Source: Ruminiclostridium sp. (GTDB lineage: Bacteria; Bacillota; Clostridia; DSM-8532). From it: a DNA stretch of 12,161 bases. Location: contig DOHN01000128.1 of NCBI GenBank assembly GCA_003535195.1, forward strand, positions 1 through 12,161, read 5' to 3'. Below, piece by piece: positions 7,208 through 12,161 of this stretch. Positions within the stretch are counted from its first letter, which is position 1; every line of letters starts with the position of its first letter. The translations under genes were made by a program, and so were the position numbers. The notes under the pieces are model-generated. The model worked only from the letters and a program-made list of their open reading frames with translations. It did not search any database and had not been told where the DNA came from.

Positions 7208-7513
7208 ATGCCTGATAACTATAATATGTTTGATAAGCTCGGCGGCAACATTCAGAAAAAAAAGCTTGAGAAGGCTCTTGAAATGCTGCGCAACGAAAAC
7301 CCTCAAGAGCTTAGAAGAAAGCTGGGACAATACGATACCAATGAAATTTTAGAGAAAATTGACGAATTTGATCCAAAACAGCTGAATCAGATGGGAATCT
7401 CATTAGATGAAATAAAAAGCAAAATTACCGAAAAAGACTTTGAGAAACTCAGCCAGATTCTTGGAAAAGATGGGGCTGTGATAGCCCAGAGACTTAAATC
7501 TATACTCAGATAG
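7208..7513 (+). CDS. Small charged helical protein of unknown function
   Basis: I do not recognise this 101-residue protein. It has no signal peptide or membrane segment, is rich in Lys, Glu, Asp and Leu, and looks like several short amphipathic helices. Short motifs include MFDKLGGNIQKKKLEKALEM near the N-terminus, LRRKLGQYD and MGISLDEIKSKI. The last third, DFEKLSQILGKDGAVIAQRL, echoes the first third in pattern, hinting at an internal duplication. The ATG at 7208 follows GGTGAG with a short 3-nt gap, so initiation may be weak. It is probably soluble and cytoplasmic. A promoter lies just upstream, and the next gene starts 17 nt after its TAG stop, so the two are likely cotranscribed. Confidence 0.75.
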   Translation: MPDNYNMFDKLGGNIQKKKLEKALEMLRNENPQELRRKLGQYDTNEILEKIDEFDPKQLNQMGISLDEIKSKITEKDFEKLSQILGKDGAVIAQRLKSILR

Positions 7514-7530
7514 GATGGGAGGCGGTCTTA

Positions 7531-7929
7531 GTGGCAGATGACCTCGACAAAAAGCTGAAACAGATTGCTGATATGTTTGGCGTTTCGGATACAAGCGGCC
7601 TAAAAAATATTGTTGAGAGTATGGTGCCGCCTGATTCGGGTGCTTCACGGCAAAGCGCATCCCCTGAATCCAATGAAGCCGGACCGGGCAATTATCCCCC
7701 GCCCAATTATAACCGCGGCCTGGATATGAACCTGGTATCCAAAGCCGGTGAAATGATAAATATGTTCAACCATATACAAGATTCCCGGATCACACTTCTT
7801 AATTCGGTACAACCTTTCCTGGGCACTCAGCGACAGCAGAGATTAGGCGGGGCGATCCAGCTTTTAAGGATCATTGCAGCGGTTAATTCCATTGCACCAT
7901 CAATAAACCGTAATAATACAAAGGGGTGA
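7531..7929 (+). CDS. Small two-part protein with Pro/Ser-rich linker, unknown function
   Basis: The function of this 132-residue protein is not known to me. Residues 1-31 form an amphipathic helical head (MADDLDKKLKQIADMFGV). Residues about 33-62 are a flexible Pro/Ser/Asn/Gly-rich linker. Residues about 65-122 are a helical tail ending in ITLLNSVQPFLGTQRQQRLG and a hydrophobic AIQLLRIIAAV stretch. Tails of this general look, 'LLN..+PFL...RQ.+...AI.LL', recur as I recall in small clostridial proteins, but no name is assigned. There is no signal peptide. The GTG start at 7531 is well supported by GGGAGG at 7517-7522, 8 nt away. Its TGA stop lies inside the ribosome binding site of the next gene, which indicates coupling. 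Confidence 0.8.
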   Translation: MADDLDKKLKQIADMFGVSDTSGLKNIVESMVPPDSGASRQSASPESNEAGPGNYPPPNYNRGLDMNLVSKAGEMINMFNHIQDSRITLLNSVQPFLGTQRQQRLGGAIQLLRIIAAVNSIAPSINRNNTKG

Positions 7930-7937
7930 TTCACCAA

Positions 7938-8192
7938 ATGGAGCCACGGGGTTTACATGCCATCCCGCCGCCTTATGAGATGGATGACGGCTATGGGCGC
8001 CCGCAGCCTGCCTATTATCCGGGCCCCCAGCTATTACCCTCTTTTTTCAAAAATTTAAAGGCGGATGATATTATCCTTATTGTGCTTATTATTCTCCTTT
8101 TAACCGAAGGAAGTGAGTGTGACTACCTCCTGGTGGGAGTCCTGATATTTATTTTCTTAACCGGTTTTGATGGATTTTCTTTAGGATTTTAA
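7938..8192 (+). CDS. Small hydrophobic-hairpin protein with Pro/Tyr-rich head, unknown function
   Basis: This 84-residue protein is unassigned. Residues 1-35 are proline- and tyrosine-rich (IPPPYEM, PQPAYYPGPQ), suggesting an extended surface-seeking or protein-binding segment. Two short hydrophobic runs, about 45-55 (IILIVLIILLL) and 63-74 (YLLVGVLIFIFL), flank an acidic turn TEGSECD. Each run is only 11-12 residues, short for a normal membrane helix, and both are bordered by acidic residues (KADD before, GFDG after). The ATG at 7938 is preferred because AAGGGGTGA at 7921-7929 is 8 nt away; the GTG at 7926 is inside that element. sleB follows after 79 nt with no terminator visible between them. 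A membrane or spore-envelope location is an inference. Confidence 0.78.
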   Translation: MEPRGLHAIPPPYEMDDGYGRPQPAYYPGPQLLPSFFKNLKADDIILIVLIILLLTEGSECDYLLVGVLIFIFLTGFDGFSLGF

Positions 8193-8271
8193 TATCGTGT
8201 TTTAAACTACTGTGAATAATTTTAGACCTATTGCAAAAGCTTTTCATGAATACTCTATTCCGGAGGTGCTC

Positions 8272-8955
8272 ATGAAGAAGCGTACTCAAATTGCATGGGT
8301 CTATTTTATTACAGCTGCGGTGCTTTTAACGGGCTTTTTCCTGTCCAATAATGCCAGGAATCTGGATGAGTTCAGCAGAGCGGCTGTATCCTATTACGGC
8401 TCCAGCGGCCAGGAGGTCATCAACATCCAAAAAAGGCTGAAAGCCTGGGGATATTATAACGGAGTGGTCGATGGCAAGTATGGATACCAGACATACCAAG
8501 CCGTACGATATTTTCAAAGCAAAAACAACCTGAGAGTGGACGGTATTGCCGGGAAAGCGACACTTTATGCATTGGGGTTGCCCACCGGCACCCCAAGCAC
8601 TACAAACAGGGATCTGGATTTGATGGCCCATATTATTTACGGAGAAGCACGGGGAGAACCCTATGAAGGACAGGTGGCCGTGGGGGCGGTAGTCTTAAAC
8701 AGAGTGGCCGACAGCCGCTTTCCCAACAGTGTTGCCGGGGTGGTTTATCAGCCGGGCGCATTTGACGCTGTTGTGGATGGGCAAATCAATTTAACGCCCA
8801 ATACCACCGCTTACAATGCTGCACGGGATGCCTTAAACGGCTGGGATCCAAGCTATGGATGCATTTATTACTATAACCCGGCAACGGCCACAAGCAAATG
8901 GATCTGGAGCCGTCCTATCATCGTTAAGATAGGAAAGCATAATTTTGCAAAATAA
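8272..8955 (+). CDS. sleB: Spore cortex-lytic enzyme SleB (lytic transglycosylase)
   Basis: SleB degrades the muramic-lactam peptidoglycan of the spore cortex during germination. The 227-residue protein has an N-terminal hydrophobic export segment (about 8-24) and a peptidoglycan-binding type 1 domain (about 44-103; VINIQKRLKAWGYYNGVVDG, FQSKNNLRVDGIAG). The Hydrolase_2 catalytic domain spans about 115-227. Glu125 in IIYGEARGE is the predicted catalytic acid; AVGAVVLNRV, PGAFDAVVDG and the terminal GKHNFAK fit the family. The ATG at 8272 follows GGAGG at 8262-8266; an upstream GTG at 8212 has no support. No ypeB follows, although sleB-ypeB pairs are common in Bacillus. It may be read from the promoter near 7152. 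A vegetative SleB-like hydrolase is the alternative. Confidence 0.88.
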   Translation: MKKRTQIAWVYFITAAVLLTGFFLSNNARNLDEFSRAAVSYYGSSGQEVINIQKRLKAWGYYNGVVDGKYGYQTYQAVRYFQSKNNLRVDGIAGKATLYALGLPTGTPSTTNRDLDLMAHIIYGEARGEPYEGQVAVGAVVLNRVADSRFPNSVAGVVYQPGAFDAVVDGQINLTPNTTAYNAARDALNGWDPSYGCIYYYNPATATSKWIWSRPIIVKIGKHNFAK

Positions 8956-8970
8956 GAAAGTCACTTATTT
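8950..8970. repeat. Inverted repeat between convergent stop codons
   Basis: AAATAAG (8950-8956) and CTTATTT (8964-8970) form a 7-bp AT-rich stem with a 7-nt loop. It contains the sleB TAA, while the loop contains the TGA of the opposing gene. It could act as a weak bidirectional terminator, but no G+C-rich stem or long T tract is present. Confidence 0.3.
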
Positions 8971-10256
8971 GTTGTCAGGCGAGGCTTCTCCCCGGATTCA
9001 ACGAGCTTGCTTACCGGCTGGTATTGGTCCCGGTAAAGCTCGACCCTGTCATCATCAATGACCCGGCTCACAATAGCTGTGAAGCCGGGTATTCCCTCGG
9101 AAACAACCTTTGTCTGTTTTGGACTAAGGTCTTTATTAACGCTTGTAATAACCGGCGGGGGCACCTCATTCTCTTTTTGTACAATTAAAATTCCGCTTTT
9201 TATATCCCCCGTCGATGCCATATAAAAGGTTATACCGGTATCACCGGCATCTGCAAGCAGCATTAACGGCCGGCCGGTATCATTTTTTAAGATGAGATTG
9301 GCCTCTTCGCCCTCAATCACAGCCTCCAGCCCCGCTTCTGTATAGGCGACAGCACGTTTGGAGGGCTTGCGGTGAACGGTCTGAACGCCGTCTATGGGAA
9401 GGGCCGTCTGATAAAGCGCTGTGGCAATACGGTTCAATAAATCTTTGTCAATATCGGAAGTAAAGTGGGAGAAGTCTATCAACGAACCGAGATTTATATC
9501 CTGTCCGCCTTCAAATACCACACCGTCCAGCGGTGCCACAGCCTTTCGGGCTTTGTCTAAAAGCTCCGGCTCCAGTGCAATAGCCGCTTTGGAGACCAAT
9601 GTGGTAAAAGGCTCCTTATAAATGCCGTTCCCCGCCGCTTTAACAAAAATCGGAGAGGTTTTTATATCCACTGCCAATTTCTCTTCGGGCACACTGAACA
9701 TCCGGGCTTTCAATTCCTGCTCAAGGACCCCATAGTCGACCCTCAGGCCCGGAACCTGAGGATTGTATTTTAAAATGTCCTGATCAACCTCATAATATTC
9801 GGGAACAGGTTCCTTTTGGTAGGCTGCAAACAACTGCTCACACAGCCCAAGCAATTTCCCTGAATTGTAGGTAAATACAGGCTTCCAAACAGAACTTTCG
9901 ACAGGAACATTAAAAAATTTTTCCAGTTCGTTCTGCGGGACGGATTTTCTAATATTCTCCGCGGTCCGCTTTGCATCAACGAAAGCGTCAATGCTTGCAT
10001 AGGAAAGCTTCAAGGGCGTTCGATCTATTTCTATGATCAAAGCGCCATTCTTTTCAAGCTCGCCGTAATAACTGCTGACGGCCGGTTCTATCTCGGTGAA
10101 GGACAAATTCCCAATGGATAATCCGCCCATCCTGGTACCGGCAGGAACGGTATGGGTCCCTATGGAGGAAAGGAGCAAAAAACCTGCAAGCAGGCCCAGC
10201 AGGGATTGAAATGCGATAAATAAAAACCAGAAATATTTCCTGAAAAGGTTTATCAT
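8961..10256 (-). CDS. Membrane-anchored VanW-like protein, degenerate
   Basis: The 431-residue protein starts with a hydrophobic anchor (about 5-30) and continues as an extracytoplasmic domain. Its first half has the look of the VanW/YoaR peptidoglycan-binding-like modules (VPAGTRMGGLSIGNLSFTEI; ...YNPQVPGLRVDYGVLEQEL). Residues about 235-345 resemble the VanW core: ATALYQTALPIDGVQTVHRK, then YTEAGLEAVIEG and LILKNDTGRPLML. The GGGxCQxSST-type cysteine motif usual in VanW domains is absent. The last 60 residues (VSEGIPGFTAIVSRVI..., VESGEKPRL) are G5-like. The ATG at 10256 is chosen because GGAG at 10266-10269 is 9 nt upstream; an ATG at 10265 abuts it. It is last of three leftward genes and lies directly behind a terminator-like hairpin. 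The role is probably in the cell envelope; the exact function is unknown. Confidence 0.72.
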   Translation of the reverse strand: MINLFRKYFWFLFIAFQSLLGLLAGFLLLSSIGTHTVPAGTRMGGLSIGNLSFTEIEPAVSSYYGELEKNGALIIEIDRTPLKLSYASIDAFVDAKRTAENIRKSVPQNELEKFFNVPVESSVWKPVFTYNSGKLLGLCEQLFAAYQKEPVPEYYEVDQDILKYNPQVPGLRVDYGVLEQELKARMFSVPEEKLAVDIKTSPIFVKAAGNGIYKEPFTTLVSKAAIALEPELLDKARKAVAPLDGVVFEGGQDINLGSLIDFSHFTSDIDKDLLNRIATALYQTALPIDGVQTVHRKPSKRAVAYTEAGLEAVIEGEEANLILKNDTGRPLMLLADAGDTGITFYMASTGDIKSGILIVQKENEVPPPVITSVNKDLSPKQTKVVSEGIPGFTAIVSRVIDDDRVELYRDQYQPVSKLVESGEKPRLTTNK

Positions 10257-10272
10257 TGGTATCATCTCCGTT

Positions 10273-10302
10273 AAAATAAAAAGGGTCAGGTTGCCCTGAC
10301 CC
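10273..10302 (-). terminator. Intrinsic terminator between the PRC-barrel and VanW-like genes
   Basis: On the minus strand a perfect 8-bp stem GGGTCAGG/CCTGACCC with a GCAA tetraloop (10283-10302) is followed by TTTTTATTTT. It begins about 10 nt after the PRC-barrel stop. The T tract ends within a few bases of the ribosome binding site of the VanW-like gene, so it could also act as an attenuator or mRNA-end stabiliser. Confidence 0.9.
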
Positions 10303-10311
10303 CGGTATTAT

Positions 10312-11244
10312 TTATTCCCCATAGTTCATAACCAGTTCTATAAGTTTTCCATTTTCCTTAACAGCTTGCACTATTTCATCGGTGATAATTTCTCCTGAAT
10401 TCACTAGAATTCCCCCGGAAGCATCAACGATGGTTTTGGTAACCTTCTTTCCCACCAGATACTGGCGCTGGCGCTGTTCAAATAAATCTGCGGAGCTTAA
10501 AGGAGCCTGGGCATCGGCTTCTTCTATCTTACCACCGGTGTCGTCAGCGGCCAATATCCGCAAATCCTCTTCCGTGCTCTGCGCCGGCACAAAAGAATCG
10601 ATTTTAAAAAGCTCGTCGCTCTCTGCTTTAAACTTGTCAGCAGGTTCATCTGCGTTTTCAAGTGCTAATTCATGTTCGGGATCCTTATTTTGAAAATTTA
10701 AATTAATATTTTTTTTTTCTTCGTTCAGCACGGTCTCAATTCCGCTTGATGCTTCAATCAGGCGGCTAATAAAATCGTCATGAACCACCAGAAGGTTCTT
10801 TCCAAAAGTAATGATGCTGCCTCTCGGAATGATTCCCGAGGGTGCTTCGTTTCCGGCGGGTATAAACTCAACACCTGTAATATTATAGGAGTCTTCATCG
10901 TTAATATAAATATCGCCTGTCTCTCCCAAGAGACTTCCCTTCCTGGTTAAAACCCGTGTTCCGCGCACCGTGATATTTTTCTGCATCAGCTCTATGGCTG
11001 CAGGTATTTTAACAATATCACTGATATCGTCAGGCTGTTGAATTGTAAGAGCATATTCACCGATCCCCAACACTCTGTCGGCCGGTATAACACCTCCTGC
11101 AAGCGATCTGATGCCACTGTCAATGACAAAAAAGTCTATTGTGCCCTTGGAAGCATTAATGATGACATTTTTTACTTTTCCAATTTCGTTGCCGTCAAAA
11201 ATACTTACAACAGGCAAACCGATAATCTGCTGAGCGGTCTTCAT
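10312..11244 (-). CDS. PRC-barrel domain protein
   Basis: The 310-residue soluble protein has two PRC-barrel-like domains. The first spans about 4-70 (IIGLPVVSIFDGNEIGKVKN, IPADRVLGIGEYALTI); the second spans about 90-157 (VRGTRVLTRKGSLLGETGDI, IPRGSIITFGKNLLVVHDDF). An acidic linker, about 170-250, is rich in Glu, Asp and Ala. A C-terminal segment (YLVGKKVTKTIVDASGGILV, GEIITDEIVQA) looks like a further small barrel. PRC barrels are adaptor domains known from RimM and photosynthetic reaction-centre H subunits; the partner here is unknown. The ATG at 11244 follows AAGGGGG with about a 10-nt gap. A run of ten A residues at the barrel/linker border could allow slippage. It lies between the heptad-repeat gene and the VanW-like gene on the same strand. 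Confidence 0.85.
   Translation of the reverse strand: MKTAQQIIGLPVVSIFDGNEIGKVKNVIINASKGTIDFFVIDSGIRSLAGGVIPADRVLGIGEYALTIQQPDDISDIVKIPAAIELMQKNITVRGTRVLTRKGSLLGETGDIYINDEDSYNITGVEFIPAGNEAPSGIIPRGSIITFGKNLLVVHDDFISRLIEASSGIETVLNEEKKNINLNFQNKDPEHELALENADEPADKFKAESDELFKIDSFVPAQSTEEDLRILAADDTGGKIEEADAQAPLSSADLFEQRQRQYLVGKKVTKTIVDASGGILVNSGEIITDEIVQAVKENGKLIELVMNYGE
10709..10718 (-). repeat. A10 homopolymer inside the PRC-barrel gene
   Basis: Ten consecutive A residues on the coding strand encode the Glu-Lys-Lys-Asn region near residues 176-179. Loss or gain of one A leads to a stop within five or six codons, leaving only the two PRC barrels. Confidence 0.9.
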
Positions 11245-11286
11245 TTCTCAGCTACCCCCTTATTGGTTATCCAAAATTGTCAGCGT

Positions 11287-11309
11287 ATAATTTCCCAGAA
11301 ATTATGCCA
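11287..11309 (-). promoter_or_regulatory. Candidate extended -10 promoter with overlapping dyad
   Basis: On the minus strand TGGCATAAT (11309-11301) fits an extended -10 motif (TGn plus CATAAT); a -35 17 nt upstream is poor. A perfect 8-bp inverted repeat ATAATTTC/GAAATTAT with a CCA spacer (11287-11305) overlaps it and the likely start point. The 122-bp gap between the two genes is otherwise AT-rich with no other clear element. Confidence 0.35.
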
Positions 11310-11366
11310 GATCAATATTATAATAACAGTTAAACAAATAGATATCAATGAATATCCTTCATTTTT

Positions 11367-12140
11367 TCAAATATTTCGTAAAATTTCTTCTTTTATTTGT
11401 AAATTCAATAAATTACTGTACTCGGATTCTAGGGTTTTATGGATTAGTTTCTGTTGATTTGTCATTTTATAGAGTGCGCAAAGGTCAATCACAATCCATT
11501 CCAGAAGCTCCGCATCAGGCTTTTGGAGCAAGGCGGCCTCATATAAAAAAGTGGCTCTTTGGAGCTCATGCCGATTTTTGCAGGCCAGGGCCTCCTCTAA
11601 AAGATTGAGTAAAACCGGGGCTTTTTCTTCGGAAAGTTCTTTCTCCGCAGCCAAAGCGGCTTGCTCCGCGACAGGAACAGATTCCTCCGAGCTGGAAGCA
11701 ACCTCTTCCAGGCCGGGGACCACTTCCTCTAGGCTGGGAACAGGTTCTTCCAAGGTAGAAACAACTTCCTCAGGGCCGGGTGCAGCTTCCTCCAGATTGG
11801 GCGCAGCCTCTTCCGGACCGGAAACAACTTCCTCCAGGCCAGGGGCAGGTTCCTCTTCCAATGCAGAAGCAACTTCCTTCAGGCTGGGAACAGCCTCTTC
11901 CAAGCCGGAATCCTCAACGGTATGCCGGGAGATCTCAGATATCTCGGATTCCGGGGAACCGTTTTCGGCATGAGATGCTTCATCAGCCCCGGCAGATATC
12001 TGTCCCTGATTTTCTTTTTCTTGAAGCTTCAGTTCCATACGGCCTTTTATAAATAAAAAAGCAAAGCCTGACAGACCGCTTAAGATCATCAGGCTGAGTA
12101 TCACAGATAGGAAAACAGGAAGGTACAGCCTTTGCACCAT
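11367..12140 (-). CDS. Membrane-anchored protein with acidic heptad repeats and helical tail, unknown function
   Basis: The function of this 257-residue protein is not recognised. A hydrophobic segment at about 6-31 should anchor it in the membrane. Residues about 32-79 are polar and acidic. Residues 80-164 are twelve tandem seven-residue units of the form LEEVVPG/PEEAAPN (one unit has eight). The last 85 residues are helical (LLNLLEEALACKNRHELQRA, LYEAALLQKPDAELLEW) and resemble a short TPR-like unit. The repeat probably forms an extended negatively charged spacer. The ATG at 12140 is the best start visible, but no convincing ribosome binding site precedes it. The frame stays open to base 12161 (a TTG is at 12152), so the true start may lie outside. 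It is followed by the PRC-barrel and VanW-like genes on the same strand. Confidence 0.75.
   Translation of the reverse strand: MVQRLYLPVFLSVILSLMILSGLSGFAFLFIKGRMELKLQEKENQGQISAGADEASHAENGSPESEISEISRHTVEDSGLEEAVPSLKEVASALEEEPAPGLEEVVSGPEEAAPNLEEAAPGPEEVVSTLEEPVPSLEEVVPGLEEVASSSEESVPVAEQAALAAEKELSEEKAPVLLNLLEEALACKNRHELQRATFLYEAALLQKPDAELLEWIVIDLCALYKMTNQQKLIHKTLESEYSNLLNLQIKEEILRNI
11649..11903 (-). repeat. Twelve-unit 21-bp coding repeat (acidic heptads)
   Basis: Twelve diverged units of about 21 bp encode xEExxPx-type heptads, with GAGGAA-like Glu-Glu codons in nearly every unit. One unit has 24 bp. Such repeats commonly vary in number between strains. Confidence 0.85.
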
Positions 12141-12161
12141 GAATTTTGCCAAAAGAGGGGA

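Noticed and set aside
7031..7330. Open frame of 99 codons on the minus strand
   Set aside because: It crosses the argD terminator and the next promoter and overlaps two plus-strand genes. No ribosome binding site or domain was seen.
8213..8252. Possible sigma-G promoter for sleB (TGAATA at 8213, CATGAATA at 8245)
   Set aside because: The elements are separated by 26 nt, far from the 17-18 nt expected, and the -10 does not fit CATnnTA. No promoter is claimed between 8192 and 8272.
11341..11356. Short inverted repeat GATAT/ATATC downstream of the heptad-repeat gene as a terminator
   Set aside because: It has only 5-bp AT-rich arms and no following T tract, so it is too weak to call.
11551..11973. 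Ser-rich repetitive frame of 140 codons on the plus strand
   Set aside because: The repeat is the complement of the acidic heptads in the minus-strand gene. The minus product has a membrane anchor and a plausible helical tail; this one has neither.

Overview
The window reads as the chromosome of an anaerobic, spore-forming Firmicute of the class Clostridia. The support is a bacterial V/A-type ATPase operon, a SleB-type spore cortex hydrolase, strong GGAGG-type ribosome binding sites, frequent GTG starts and moderate G+C. No plasmid, phage, insertion sequence, CRISPR array, tRNA or rRNA was seen. Coding density is high, and no stretch over 300 bases lacks a gene.

Region 1 (1-5636, minus strand) is a V/A-type ATPase operon transcribed toward base 1: atpH (peripheral stalk), atpC (AC39-type rotor adaptor), atpI (116 kDa-type stator), atpK (rotor ring), atpF, atpE and atpA. 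Only the first 272 codons of atpA are inside; the missing part and presumably atpB and atpD lie beyond base 1. All six complete genes are intact, closely spaced or overlapping. They build a membrane rotary ATPase or ATP synthase whose coupling ion is probably protons, judged weakly from AtpK.

Region 2 (5637-7103) holds a 232-bp divergent intergenic region, then argD on the plus strand. The argD promoter overlaps two adjacent ARG-box-like sequences, one almost perfect, so ArgR control is likely. argD ends in a strong intrinsic terminator and is a single-gene unit.

Region 3 (7104-8955, plus strand) is a probable four-gene unit. Three small proteins of unknown function come first: a charged helical protein, a two-part protein with a Pro/Ser-rich linker, and a small protein with a proline-rich head and a hydrophobic hairpin. 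The spore cortex hydrolase SleB follows. No ypeB partner follows sleB; the next gene converges on it with 5 bp between stop codons.

Region 4 (8961-12161, minus strand) has three genes transcribed leftward. The first is a membrane-anchored protein with twelve acidic heptad repeats and a helical tail, possibly cut by the window edge. The second is a PRC-barrel protein. The third is a membrane-anchored VanW-like protein that lacks the usual cysteine motif. A near-perfect intrinsic terminator sits only a few bases before the ribosome binding site of the VanW-like gene, which raises the question of how that gene is expressed.

The best candidates for something undescribed are the small-protein cassette ahead of sleB and the heptad/PRC-barrel/VanW-like group. 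Neither is proven to be a functional system from this sequence alone.
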